Counted from the stretch's first letter, positions 44,732 to 54,140 are shown. The stretch is 64,000 nucleotides of DNA from Berkiella sp964496435 (GCA_964496435.1 CAZBZP010000001.1:310001-374000); one strand, 5' to 3'. The notes: generated by a model not told the origin, from the sequence alone. Numbers and translations are program-made.

Positions 44732-45938
44732 GGGTTAACTCTTGTTCTGTCGTTGCTTTGGTCTGATGTTTAAAACTGCGCATCCCTTCAATAAAATCAT
44801 GAAATAAACTTCTGGCATCATTAGGACCTGGACCCGCTTCAGGGTGTCCTTGAAAACCAAAAGCACACAGCGTGTTATGTTTAAAACCTTGAATGGTATT
44901 ATCGAATAAGGAACGATGCGTTATGGTTAAAGTGGATGGCATTGTGCTTTCATCTACCGTAAAACCATGATTTTGGCTGGTAATCAAAACACGCGCATCA
45001 GCTAATTGCCTTACAGGATGGTTACCACCATGATGGCCAAATTTCATCTTCATCGTTTTAGCACCACAAGCAAGCGCTAAGAGTTGGTGGCCAAGACATA
45101 TACCAAAAAGAGGTATTTTATGTGCTAACAATTGCTTAATCGCTTCAATGGCATAATCACATGGTTCTGGATCGCCAGGGCCATTTGATAGAAAGACCCC
45201 ATCTGGTTTAAGCGCCAAAACTTCACTGGCTGGTGTTTTTGCATTCACGACGGTGACCTGACATCCCAAATCATGCAAACAACGTAAAATCGTTTTTTTA
45301 ATGCCAAAATCATATGCAACGACTTTAAATTCAGCTTTTTTGGGCTCGGACTTCTCTAAAGACCACAACCCTTTTTCTTGCCATTCATAAGCTTGTTTGG
45401 TGCTTACAACTTTAGCTAAATCAAGACCTTTTAAACCACCAAAGCCGCGCGCATAAGCAATTGCTTCGTCTTTTGCACTTGCATTAAGAACAGGCGCACT
45501 ATAGATGCAGCCTTTGAGTGCACCTTTTTCTCTAATGAGCCTTGTTAAACGGCGTGTATCAATTTCAGCAATGCCTAAAATACGATGTTGCGCTAAATAA
45601 TCCTCTAAAGAAGATTGATGACGCCAATTGCTGAGTTGAAAAGGAAGTTGTCTTATTATAAGACCACTAGCATAAATACTGTTTGATTCATTATCTTCGA
45701 GATTGACCCCAACATTACCTATATGAGGATATGTTAATGTCACTAATTGATTAGCATAGGAAGGATCAGTCAAAATTTCTTGGTAGCCAGTCATGGCGGT
45801 GTTAAAAACAACTTCTCCTACCGCATGTACCGCTATTTGAGTTAAATGACCGAAGGCTATCCCTTCAAATATAGAACCGTCTTCAAGCGCGAGTAGGGCA
45901 GAGCGGGGCAACTTCTCCTCCAAGAATTCGTTACGCAC
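44724..45938 (-). CDS. carA: Carbamoyl-phosphate synthase small subunit
   Basis: CarA is the class I glutamine amidotransferase that supplies ammonia to CarB. The 404-residue protein has the N-terminal CPSase domain (EVVFNTAMTGYQEILTDPSY) and the GATase domain with the nucleophile in PLFGICLGHQLLALACG and the His/Glu pair in FGFQGHPEAGPGP. It is the first gene of carA-carB-greA. No clear arginine or pyrimidine operator is visible in the 147 bases upstream. Here it is separated from dapB by an accessory block. Confidence 0.97.
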   Translation of the reverse strand: MRNEFLEEKLPRSALLALEDGSIFEGIAFGHLTQIAVHAVGEVVFNTAMTGYQEILTDPSYANQLVTLTYPHIGNVGVNLEDNESNSIYASGLIIRQLPFQLSNWRHQSSLEDYLAQHRILGIAEIDTRRLTRLIREKGALKGCIYSAPVLNASAKDEAIAYARGFGGLKGLDLAKVVSTKQAYEWQEKGLWSLEKSEPKKAEFKVVAYDFGIKKTILRCLHDLGCQVTVVNAKTPASEVLALKPDGVFLSNGPGDPEPCDYAIEAIKQLLAHKIPLFGICLGHQLLALACGAKTMKMKFGHHGGNHPVRQLADARVLITSQNHGFTVDESTMPSTLTITHRSLFDNTIQGFKHNTLCAFGFQGHPEAGPGPNDARSLFHDFIEGMRSFKHQTKATTEQELTHA

Positions 45939-46040
45939 AAAATGATCGCATTCTACCTTCTTGAATTAAGAATGTCCATTTTAAATATTTGAATTGCCAG
46001 CACCCTTACTCAATTTTAATAAATGAAATCAATAGGATAA

Positions 46041-46062
46041 AAGGCCTGGCAGAGCAAGCCTT
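46041..46062 (-). terminator. Weak stem-loop behind the glycine-zipper gene
   Basis: AAGGC/GCCTT with a 12-nt loop lies 24 bases after the stop of the 510-residue gene on the minus strand, followed by TTA. The stem is short, so termination is only possible. The same stem reads into GGGGTTTTTT on the plus strand. Confidence 0.3.
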
Positions 46063-46085
46063 GGGGTTTTTTGATTGGTGAAGTC

Positions 46086-47618
46086 TCACTCAAATTTCAA
46101 TACCTTGGAGCGCGGTGTCTGCGATGCCTCATTTAACTTATCTTGCACTTTGGCCAAAATTTTACGCCTTCGTGCTTGTGCGCTGGCATCAGCTTTAGGA
46201 TATTCATCCTCAGATAAACTCGGCTTTAAACCCGCTTTATGGATGGCTAACATTAATTCAACCGCTAATTTATCGTCTCCTGCGGCTAATACAATTACAC
46301 TGGTATTACCAGTATTATCATGATGCGCTTTTGCCTGAGCGACAATCACGCTGGTGATTTCCTTTTGATTTGATTCTGTTAGCTGATTGGCTTTTACAGT
46401 AACCATCGTGAGCAAATGCTGACGTTTATCCTTTTTACTTTTAAAAACAACATCAGGTAATGTTTCGCCTTCCTTGTTTTTTAAACGATAACGATAGCTG
46501 ATTGCGCCTGAGTCTGATTTTTTATTGTAAGTTGTTACAGGCTTAATGCCCTCAGGCAAATTTTCTAAAAAGCGCTTTGTCGATTTTGCTAATATTTCAG
46601 GGGAAAGTTCTTCTCTTGTGTCGTATTCAACACCTTGCACAATTTTTGCAACCGGTAAAGCTTCTTGTCTTGCTTTATATTCCTTGAAGGTCTTTTCTAT
46701 TTTGATTTTACTTGCCTTAGATAAGTGCTCAGCTGCTTTTAGCCTTTTCAAAATGTAAACAACAGCTTCTATTTCTGCTTGCACTTGGGCTTTATTTTTA
46801 GTTTTCGCTAATTCTTCTTCTAAGAGCAATAATTCACTACAAAAGAACCGTGCAACTTTTTCCATCGCTGTTGGGGAGGCTTCCAAGATAGCTAATCTTC
46901 TCAAGGATTTATAAAACTTTTTACAAGCAGGACTATTAACTGCTTTGGCGCGATTATAAAGATAACCATTTATCATTTGCGCTGTACTTGAAGATATACC
47001 AACACGCTCTTTAATTTTCTTTGTAACACGTTTTGAAATTTCAAAGCGCTTTTCATGTTTAAACGCCTTATTAGCTACTTTCTTGCCAAACCAACTGCCC
47101 GCAAAAGCGCCTAAAATGCCTAAACCAACTCCACCTCCTACGGCTGCAAGTCCCGTTGCGATACCTGCCCCAACAACACCGCCAATCGCGGACCCTATGC
47201 CTGGAAAAACGAGTGTGCCTAAAACTACGCCAACTGCCGCACCAATGCCGATACCAGCCAGAATGGTTAAAGAGGTTTTAACGCGATTTGAACTGAGGAT
47301 GTCTTTGGCAGAGTAATAGCCATCTTTGAGCACATCCCATAATCTATCTAAAATAAATCCTTTTTGGCCCGCATTCTTAACAGCCGCTAAAGCACTTACT
47401 TTATCAAGCTGATCGAGCTCAGCCCCCGCTTCTATCATTTGTCTGAGTTTATTTTTTGAGGTCTTTTCGTCTCGTTTTCGTTCTTCAACTTTCTCCTGCA
47501 TCCATTTTAATACCCTGGCCATTTCCTTAGCATTTTCAGGATCGCTATCATCGTCGAGGAAATCATAACCACGTGGGCATTTACCTAGATTTTCTGGCGC
47601 GTAAGGTGGTTTAGCCAT
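46086..47618 (-). CDS. Unknown protein with large glycine-zipper membrane segment
   Basis: 510 residues with no recognised family. The first ~110 residues are charged and helical. Residues about 114-179 are a Gly/Ala-rich hydrophobic stretch with repeated GxxxG spacing (for example GIGIGAAVGVVLG and GIGSAIGGVVGAGIATG), able to span or insert into a membrane several times. The remainder is Lys/Glu-rich and helical, with a C-terminal STSVIVLAAGDDKLAVELMLA-like block (NTSVIVLAAGDDKLAVELML) that looks like a small alpha/beta element. It has no signal peptide. It belongs to the block inserted between carA and dapB. An effector or membrane-active role is speculative. Confidence 0.75.
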   Translation of the reverse strand: MAKPPYAPENLGKCPRGYDFLDDDSDPENAKEMARVLKWMQEKVEERKRDEKTSKNKLRQMIEAGAELDQLDKVSALAAVKNAGQKGFILDRLWDVLKDGYYSAKDILSSNRVKTSLTILAGIGIGAAVGVVLGTLVFPGIGSAIGGVVGAGIATGLAAVGGGVGLGILGAFAGSWFGKKVANKAFKHEKRFEISKRVTKKIKERVGISSSTAQMINGYLYNRAKAVNSPACKKFYKSLRRLAILEASPTAMEKVARFFCSELLLLEEELAKTKNKAQVQAEIEAVVYILKRLKAAEHLSKASKIKIEKTFKEYKARQEALPVAKIVQGVEYDTREELSPEILAKSTKRFLENLPEGIKPVTTYNKKSDSGAISYRYRLKNKEGETLPDVVFKSKKDKRQHLLTMVTVKANQLTESNQKEITSVIVAQAKAHHDNTGNTSVIVLAAGDDKLAVELMLAIHKAGLKPSLSEDEYPKADASAQARRRKILAKVQDKLNEASQTPRSKVLKFE

Positions 47619-47715
47619 GGTGAAAGCCCCTTGTTATTGGTTTTTATTTTTGGACAAGAGGCTCTCGATAAAAATTCAATTGTTAGCGGATATATTGAAA
47701 TAAGCGAAATTACAC

Positions 47716-48096
47716 TTAATTTCTTGCAAAGTTATACATACCTTGGAAATCAACAACAACGACAGGTTCATTGCCTACCACCCAAGCATCATGGCCAGAA
47801 GGTAACAATGATATATCGCCAGCACGGCATTCATGTTCAGTACCATCATCCATCAGTATTTTTAAAACACCTGAGACATGGTATTGAAAATGGGGGGCTT
47901 CACAACTGGGGGTTTTTGCGATGGATTGCAAAGATTTTGACCAACGCCACCCAGGCAGAAATGTTGCACGTCCTACCAAAACGCCGCCTATCGTAACAAT
48001 CTCTAGCTTACCATTTGGAAATTCGCGCACTTCATCAGGTTCATTAAAGCGCTTTACCTCAGAAAGAGTTTGATTAGATATTTTTTTGTGTTCCAT
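47716..48096 (-). CDS. Small single-domain cupin protein
   Basis: The 126-residue protein has a cupin-like pattern: VGRATFLPGWRWSKSL, HFQYHVSGVLKILMDDGTEH, an AGDISLLPSGHDAWVVG turn and a final VVVVDFQG strand. Cupins bind metals or small ligands; the substrate cannot be told here. The start is ATG 48096 (MEHKKISNQ), with GAGG 6 nt upstream, rather than the ATG at 48108 that overlaps that site. It lies inside the accessory block and is co-oriented with the glycine-zipper gene. Confidence 0.8.
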   Translation of the reverse strand: MEHKKISNQTLSEVKRFNEPDEVREFPNGKLEIVTIGGVLVGRATFLPGWRWSKSLQSIAKTPSCEAPHFQYHVSGVLKILMDDGTEHECRAGDISLLPSGHDAWVVGNEPVVVVDFQGMYNFARN

Positions 48097-48345
48097 GAAA
48101 AACCTCATTAAACGCGTTTTAAAGCTTTATAAGGAATAAGGTATAGTTCTGCCAAAGTAATTGTGCAAGAATTTGCATCGTTTTTAGACAGTGCAGGCAA
48201 AGGAAAATTGCTGAAATTGGCAGGCCTACACCCTATTAAGCCAGTGTATATGTCATATTTAAATTGGCAGCGGTTTGTTATAAACTATCTTCGCTTAGTT
48301 ATTCTAAACCTCTGTGTACGTACCCTTTTTAAAGGTATCCATTAA

Positions 48346-48909
48346 ATGTTAGTAGCGCTCAATGAGAATCAAAAAGTCGTTCTAGATGCCTATTGTGAAA
48401 GGTATGTTATTGACCCCTTAGAGAGTTTTATCGGCGCAGTTAAATCAGATATAGGAAAAGCAAAGCGACTAACCATCATTTCTTATGCTACAGAGCTTGA
48501 TCCCCCATGTTTTCAAGATTTACTCAAAATCTTTTATCCTGTTCCTAACATTGCAGTGAGCTCGGATACTGGTTTATTAATGCTCTATAACCAAAAGATA
48601 TATTTTCAAAATGTTCTACGCGATATCAATCTTTTTTGTAAAGGTCAGCCTGATGTATTAAGGCATCCTCTCTATGAACACACCTTTGCCGAGAACATCA
48701 GCTATAATGACTGCGCTCCCGCAGATAGAAAAGCATTAGTATCAAAATTCCTATGCGATAAAATTAATTCCTTACTCAAAGAACACAGCTTTGATGAACA
48801 AAATACTCGCTTTCCCGAGATTAACAAAGCCTATCAAGAAATATTGAATGAGATAATAAAAGCCCCCAAGGATCCGCAACCACAATCAAAGTTTCAAGTA
48901 AAATTTTGA
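48346..48909 (+). CDS. Unknown 187-residue protein
   Basis: The ORF starts MLVALNENQKVVLDAYCERY with AAAGG about 10 nt before the ATG. It is soluble, with a central hydrophobic LLMLYNQKIYFQNVL stretch and a Lys/Pro/Gln-rich end. No family, signal peptide or membrane helix is recognised. It lies 137 bases before the glycosidase-like gene on the same strand and may be co-expressed with it. The 60-codon frame just upstream lacks a ribosome binding site and is not called. Confidence 0.6.
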   Translation: MLVALNENQKVVLDAYCERYVIDPLESFIGAVKSDIGKAKRLTIISYATELDPPCFQDLLKIFYPVPNIAVSSDTGLLMLYNQKIYFQNVLRDINLFCKGQPDVLRHPLYEHTFAENISYNDCAPADRKALVSKFLCDKINSLLKEHSFDEQNTRFPEINKAYQEILNEIIKAPKDPQPQSKFQVKF

Positions 48910-49046
48910 CTGTAATTGCACTTTTCAGCTAACAAGACTTCCCTTTGGTCTGTGCATTTCCTGCCTTTCATCATCCATACATATAAGTTAGTCTTATATA
49001 TGATAAAATAAGCCTTATTTTTATTATATTTTCTGTGGGGCTTGTG

Positions 49047-52025
49047 ATGAGCTTAGAACAAATAAAGCTAGGAAAAAACGGCTTACTTAAATGCTATAAC
49101 CTCTTTCCAGGTTATTTCGCTGATATCAATGAAATGACTGATTATCTTATCAAATTAAAAGAAATCGGCATTAATGTGGTATGGCTCAATCCTGTGCAGC
49201 TTGCAGGGAATAATTCCATGTCCAAGACTGACGCACTCACCGGCAATGCACAAAGAGTGACAAAAAGCTTATATGCGATGCACAGCACTTTTGATATCGA
49301 CCCACGTTTTAGCGTTGTTAAGCGTGATGATAAGAATAAGCCAGAATTTACCGAGCCTCAATTAGCGGAAATGGCTTTAGATGCAGATTTACATAAAAAA
49401 CTTTCTGAGCTGGGCACAACAAATTTTACAAGTGATAACTTCCTCATAGAATTAAATAGCGCACGAGATAATCAAGAACTGCAAAATGCTTGTGTTCGAT
49501 TTTGTGATCATCAAGCCTTGAAGCGCTTCACACAAGAAGCCAAACGCTTAGGTATCACCCCTATATTTGATTTAGTAACAAATCATGTTGCAAAAGGTGC
49601 TCCTATAACAGTTGAAAATCCAAGTTGGTTTGGTGAAGATGGTACCTATCTTGATGCAGTCGCTTTCAAATATGCTGATTTGTTAGATTTAGTGAGATTT
49701 AGCAAAGATGAGCTCGATAGTATCGTCGCACAGATCACACAAGATGATTTAAAAAAACTAGCCACCACAATCAAGGCGGATTTACTTAATAGTTCGGATA
49801 ACGCAGAAGAGCAAAGACTCTTTAAATCAGGACTTGTGCATAGAACCACAAAAAACAGGCTCCTACTTTTGGCCTTTTTAAATAATCATCAAGCTGAATT
49901 AGCACCATACAAAGAAAAAATTCTTAATGGAGAGCTTAGCCTTAAAACTGACATCAACCTCGTCAAAGCTTTAAACATATTCATAGATACTAAAGAACGA
50001 GATTGGCTCCTTGAACAAGCTGCAAAGCAATATACCTCCTATAAAGAAATGCGCAAGCACTCTTTAGAACTTATTGACACGATTACACAAAAATTTTGGG
50101 ATCCTTTTATTTCTCAATATGTTGAGCTAGGCTTCTCAGGCGCACGCGTTGATTGCGTGCGCAAAGTTCCCCTAGAATTAAGAAAAAAGCTTTATGATAA
50201 GCTAAAGGAAAAAATTGCCATAAGAGATTTAGGCTCGCCTTCTCCTGTTGTAATTTTGGAAGAAGCATTATTTTCTGATTTAAGCCCAGAACAATTTAAA
50301 GACGTTGTTCAAGATGCCGGCGCAACCCACATAACGGGTAGTTTGTTTAATGCTCAACGACAATGGCATGGTGGATTTGCTCATGACCATGCACAAGAAG
50401 AGTTTTTCAAGCAACAAATGGCAACGCAGGGCGTTATCAATTTTACTGGCAATCATGATCATTACTCATGCGCAATGAAAGTTTGCTATAATCTTGCCCG
50501 CGAAGAACTTGATGCTTTGTTTAAAGATAAAACAACCTTTGCAGGCAAAACCATCGAACAATACTATCAAAGTGGCAACATTTCTCATGCCGCGCATGAT
50601 ATAAGAGATGCCATATTTTTACATTCTTTCGTCAGAGATATTATAGCAAGATTGCAAGCTGGGGAAGATAAACTTATCAAGCGTTTTGGTAAAAACTACC
50701 GCGATATGATGCTCAGCATGATGTTTCAGGGATCTGGTGGTTACTATATGCTATCAGGCGATGAACTAGGCTCTTTTAAACAACCTACTGTATTTGAGCG
50801 TGACAATGGAAAACCTTTATATCCACAAGAATCCTATGCTTTTTTAAGTGACGCTTCACATGCATTATATGCTGTGGCGCAAGAAGTACTCACCGAATCG
50901 GCTATTGCGCTTGCTAAAAAGTCCTCCGACAAAGCAACTAAGGATTTTTTCAGAGAAGTTGCTAACGATGATCGCTTAATAGCTACCCAAATAAAAGAAA
51001 AATTATTGAGTGCTTTTAAAGCGCAAATCCTAAATGAACTCAATGCGGACGTGGAAAAAACCAAAGATTCATTCATAAATGCAATGAAAGAAAAATATTA
51101 TCTAAAAGCTTATCATGATGGAACACATCCTTATCATGCACAAGCACTAAGCAGTCAGCCGCAACCAAAAGGCAAAAACCGAGGAGCAAAAGCGCCTGTT
51201 ATTTCCACTTCGGAACCGGTATTAAATACTTTTTTTAGTAACTTGGATGTTAATGATCCCTTTAGGAATATGGCAGCTAAAATAAAGCCAAGCAATAGAA
51301 CTGAACATGGTTGGGAAATTGCCAAGAGAATTAGCTCAGAATTTGCTAATCCCGCTTATTTTGCTGAAGTTAACGCGGTTTTGGATGCCTTACCACCCTC
51401 AGAACCAGGGTATTGGTCAGAAATTTTCAAAGCACGCGATGAAAACCTTTTGATTGTAGCCAGAAAAAATGGTCCCGGGTTTTCTTCTGAAACCGATTTG
51501 GTGTTCATCAATTTAAATCCCTATAAAACGCTTGATATCACTAAAGAAGATCTTGAAAAATGCGCTTTATGGTTTCAACAAAGAAAATTCCCTAATGCAA
51601 TCCAAGGTCAAGTCAATGTAGAATGGGACAATCCTGAATACCATAAAGCTTATGGTGCCATTATGGGACATAGTGATTACAAGCAAAAACCACCTAAATT
51701 GTATTTTGTGGGTAACTTAACAGTGAATCAGGATATCCGCGATCATGCTGTTACTATTGATGAACAACAAGAAAAATTTAGCATTGTGGTTGAGCCTAAG
51801 CCAGCACAGCATCCCTTAATCTTGGATAAACCAGAAGTCATTATCTCTGAAGAAGATGATGACATTTTACAGGAAGTGCTCAGCACAACCACTATACCTT
51901 CAGAACGTTTTAAGGGGCTGTTTCATCATTATGAGGCAAAACAATCCTCCAGCTCATCTAGTGCTGAAACGGATGCTGAAGATAAAGTGCAGAAAAAGAA
52001 GAGTCAAATCACTTCAACGCTGTAA
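49047..52025 (+). CDS. GH13-type (alpha-amylase family) glycosidase-like protein
   Basis: About 992 residues from ATG 49047, which has GTGGGG upstream; the GTG at 49035 is less likely. The four GH13 blocks are recognisable: FDLVTNH near 174-180, GARVDCV with the nucleophile Asp near 369, VVILEEALF with the acid/base Glu near 405, and FTGNHDHY near 467-474. An insertion of about 185 helical residues separates blocks I and II, and a long region (about residues 530-990) with a Ser-rich acidic tail follows. GH13 enzymes act on alpha-glucans. There is no signal peptide, so it acts in the cytoplasm or is exported by a specialised system. The substrate is unknown. Confidence 0.85.
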   Translation: MSLEQIKLGKNGLLKCYNLFPGYFADINEMTDYLIKLKEIGINVVWLNPVQLAGNNSMSKTDALTGNAQRVTKSLYAMHSTFDIDPRFSVVKRDDKNKPEFTEPQLAEMALDADLHKKLSELGTTNFTSDNFLIELNSARDNQELQNACVRFCDHQALKRFTQEAKRLGITPIFDLVTNHVAKGAPITVENPSWFGEDGTYLDAVAFKYADLLDLVRFSKDELDSIVAQITQDDLKKLATTIKADLLNSSDNAEEQRLFKSGLVHRTTKNRLLLLAFLNNHQAELAPYKEKILNGELSLKTDINLVKALNIFIDTKERDWLLEQAAKQYTSYKEMRKHSLELIDTITQKFWDPFISQYVELGFSGARVDCVRKVPLELRKKLYDKLKEKIAIRDLGSPSPVVILEEALFSDLSPEQFKDVVQDAGATHITGSLFNAQRQWHGGFAHDHAQEEFFKQQMATQGVINFTGNHDHYSCAMKVCYNLAREELDALFKDKTTFAGKTIEQYYQSGNISHAAHDIRDAIFLHSFVRDIIARLQAGEDKLIKRFGKNYRDMMLSMMFQGSGGYYMLSGDELGSFKQPTVFERDNGKPLYPQESYAFLSDASHALYAVAQEVLTESAIALAKKSSDKATKDFFREVANDDRLIATQIKEKLLSAFKAQILNELNADVEKTKDSFINAMKEKYYLKAYHDGTHPYHAQALSSQPQPKGKNRGAKAPVISTSEPVLNTFFSNLDVNDPFRNMAAKIKPSNRTEHGWEIAKRISSEFANPAYFAEVNAVLDALPPSEPGYWSEIFKARDENLLIVARKNGPGFSSETDLVFINLNPYKTLDITKEDLEKCALWFQQRKFPNAIQGQVNVEWDNPEYHKAYGAIMGHSDYKQKPPKLYFVGNLTVNQDIRDHAVTIDEQQEKFSIVVEPKPAQHPLILDKPEVIISEEDDDILQEVLSTTTIPSERFKGLFHHYEAKQSSSSSSAETDAEDKVQKKKSQITSTL

Positions 52026-52048
52026 ATATAAAAACGGTACTTTTGATA

Positions 52049-52076
52049 ATCAAAACGCTCATTTGAGCGTTTTGAT
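52049..52076. terminator. Bidirectional terminator hairpin
   Basis: A perfect 13-bp stem (ATCAAAACGCTCA/TGAGCGTTTTGAT, 2-nt loop) lies in the gap between the convergent glycosidase and dapB genes. A/T-rich stem ends give T-runs on both strands, so it can serve both transcripts. Confidence 0.75.
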
Positions 52077-52098
52077 CTTAAAAGACTAACAAGGCGAA

Positions 52099-52905
52099 TT
52101 AATTATCTTTGATCAGCACATCTGCCATTGAATATAAGCCTTCCCGCTTTGCATCCAGCCATTTGGCGGCGCGTATTGCCCCAAAGGCAAAGGTGCCACG
52201 ATTCGTGGCCTTGTGGGTTATTTCAACCCGCTCACCATCAAGTGCAAAAATAACGGTGTGTTCACCAACAATATCGCCTTGGCGAATGGAAGAAAAACCT
52301 ATCGTTTTTTGATCTCGTTTTCCTGTTAAGCCTTGGCGACCATACACAGCAACCTTATCCATATTAAGGCCTAATGTTGAGCAAATTGTTTCACCCATTT
52401 TGAGTGCAGTGCCAGAAGGCGCATCCACTTTATTGCGGTGATGTGTTTCAACAATTTCAATATCAGCATTCTCGCCCATAATGGCTGCTGCTTGTTTAAG
52501 GAGCTCATAGCATAGGTTTACGCCAATGCTTGTATTGGGTGCAAAAACAATAGCAACATCCTGACTCATTTCTTGAATAATGGTTTTTTGCTCTGCATTG
52601 AACCCTGTGGTACCTATCACTATTTTTTTGCCATTTTGTTGGCAAATTTTAAGATGGGACAGCGTTGCTGTGGGTGTCGTAAAATCAATCAGCACATCAA
52701 AATTATCAATGACTAAATTGAGATCATCAACGGGTTTCAAATGAATGGGAGGGCAGCCTGCAATCGTGCCCACATCGGTATCAAGCAGCGCATTATCAGG
52801 TGAAACAGTTGCTGCCGTTAACTTTACATCCTTGCTTGCTAAAGCCGCTTGTACTAATGCTTGTCCCATACGGCCATGACAGCCTGCAATTGCCAACCTT
52901 AGCAT
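52099..52905 (-). CDS. dapB: 4-hydroxy-tetrahydrodipicolinate reductase
   Basis: DapB reduces the dihydrodipicolinate precursor with NAD(P)H in the lysine/diaminopimelate pathway. The 268-residue protein has the Rossmann motif IAGCHGRMGQ at the start, IGTTGFN, FAPNTSIGVNL and VETHHRNKVDAPSGTALKMG with the catalytic His pair and Lys. In related bacteria it is followed directly by carA; here 6 kb of accessory genes intervene. It lies behind dnaJ. Confidence 0.97.
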   Translation of the reverse strand: MLRLAIAGCHGRMGQALVQAALASKDVKLTAATVSPDNALLDTDVGTIAGCPPIHLKPVDDLNLVIDNFDVLIDFTTPTATLSHLKICQQNGKKIVIGTTGFNAEQKTIIQEMSQDVAIVFAPNTSIGVNLCYELLKQAAAIMGENADIEIVETHHRNKVDAPSGTALKMGETICSTLGLNMDKVAVYGRQGLTGKRDQKTIGFSSIRQGDIVGEHTVIFALDGERVEITHKATNRGTFAFGAIRAAKWLDAKREGLYSMADVLIKDN

Positions 52906-52964
52906 TTTGAACTTCCTTCTTAATTAAAATTTATATCACGCCGAAGCGAAGCGAAAGCGGACTA

Positions 52965-52991
52965 CCCGTCTTCGCTTTCAGCTACGCCGGG
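52965..52991. repeat. Intergenic palindromic repeat, copy 2
   Basis: CCCGTCTTCGC, TTTCA, GCTACGCCGGG: the same 11-base arms as at 33985-34011 with a shorter spacer. It is preceded by CGCCGAAGCGAAGCGAAAGCGG and sits between dnaJ and dapB, next to the dnaJ terminator stem. Confidence 0.65.
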
Positions 52992-53030
52992 TTTTGAAAT
53001 CGGTTTCTCGAAGAGAAATCGATTTCAAAA
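52992..53030 (-). terminator. Stem-loop overlapping the dnaJ stop codon
   Basis: TTTTGAAATCGGTTTCTC and GAGAAATCGATTTCAAAA form an 18-bp stem with one mismatch and a GAA loop. The dnaJ stop codon lies in one arm. The stem ends in TTTT on either strand, so it is a plausible terminator for dnaJ, or a 3' stabiliser of the heat-shock mRNA. Confidence 0.65.
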
Positions 53031-54140
53031 CTTCATTTTCTCAAAAAAATCTCTGACGCGATTATACCATTTATGTGTTCGTGGACATTGATGCTCAATG
53101 CCCATTTCCTTTTCAAACTCACGTAACATTTCTTTTTGTTTGCGGTTTAAATCAACGGGGGTTTCCACTATCACACGACAGAGTAAATCACCAACATGAC
53201 CACCACGAACTGGCTTGATGCCTTTGCCAGATAATTTGAATACTTTGCCAGTTTGCGTTTCAGAAGGTATATGTAGTTTGACCCGGCCATTTAAAGTGGG
53301 CACTTCAATATCACCGCCCAAGGCTGCCATGATAAAACTAATGGGTACTTCACAATACAAGTTTTCAGCTTCACGCTGGAAGATAGGGTGCTCTTGAATA
53401 TGCACTTCAACATACAGATCGCCTGCAACACCACCTTGTGGGGCTGCTTCTCCTTCACCGCCAAGACGAATTCTGTCGCCAGTATCTACCCCTGGTGGGA
53501 TTTTGACCTGCAATTTCTTTTCATCGCGTACACGACCCTGTCCATGACAAGGACGGCAAGGATCGGTGATAGTTTTGCCAGAGCCACGGCAAGTTGGGCA
53601 AGTTTGCTGCAAGGTAAAGAAACCTTGTTGAATGCGCACTTGGCCATGACCATCACAACTACGGCATGTTGCAGGTTTAGAGCCTTTATTGGCACCCGTT
53701 CCATGACATGAGTTACAAGAAACCCAAGTTGGTACTTGAATGGTAACATTAGTGCCTTTTACTGCATCTTCAAGCGATAATTCTAAATTGTAACGTAAAT
53801 CCGCGCCACGTTGTTCACGACGTTGACCACCGCCCCCAAAGATATCTGCAAAAATATCATTGAAGATATCGCCAAAACCACCAGGGCCACCTGGATGCCC
53901 GCCACCATGTCCATGCTCAAAAGCTGCATGACCGTGTTGATCATATGCACGTCGTTTTTGGGGATCTGACAAGACTTCATAGGCATGGGTTGCCGCTTTG
54001 AATTTTTCTTCTGAATCTTTATCACCCGCTGTTCTGTCTGGATGATACTTCATCGCCATGCGTCGATAGGCTTTCTTAATTTCATCATCGGACGCACTTC
54101 GCGCAACACCGAGAGTTTCGTAAAAATCTTGTTTAGACAT
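53025..54140 (-). CDS. dnaJ: Chaperone DnaJ (Hsp40)
   Basis: DnaJ stimulates the ATPase of DnaK and delivers substrates. The 371-residue protein has the J domain with YHPDRT, a Gly/Phe-rich linker, and the zinc-finger region with four CxxCxGxG motifs (CNSCHGTG, CRSCDGHG, CPTCRGSG, CRPCHGQG). The C-terminal substrate-binding domains follow. The start is ATG 54140 (MSKQDFYETLGV); the longer frame begins with TTG. It is separated from dnaK by 220 bases with two hairpins. Confidence 0.96.
   Translation of the reverse strand: MSKQDFYETLGVARSASDDEIKKAYRRMAMKYHPDRTAGDKDSEEKFKAATHAYEVLSDPQKRRAYDQHGHAAFEHGHGGGHPGGPGGFGDIFNDIFADIFGGGGQRREQRGADLRYNLELSLEDAVKGTNVTIQVPTWVSCNSCHGTGANKGSKPATCRSCDGHGQVRIQQGFFTLQQTCPTCRGSGKTITDPCRPCHGQGRVRDEKKLQVKIPPGVDTGDRIRLGGEGEAAPQGGVAGDLYVEVHIQEHPIFQREAENLYCEVPISFIMAALGGDIEVPTLNGRVKLHIPSETQTGKVFKLSGKGIKPVRGGHVGDLLCRVIVETPVDLNRKQKEMLREFEKEMGIEHQCPRTHKWYNRVRDFFEKMKF

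Noticed and set aside
48163..48345. 60-codon plus-strand ORF (GTG start) ending just before the 187-residue gene
   Set aside because: No ribosome binding site near the GTG and no recognisable protein features; it is probably untranslated leader sequence.
46086..52025. Prophage or insertion-sequence origin of the carA-dapB block
   Set aside because: No integrase, transposase, phage structural gene, tRNA-derived attachment site or flanking direct repeat is visible; only the synteny break supports insertion.
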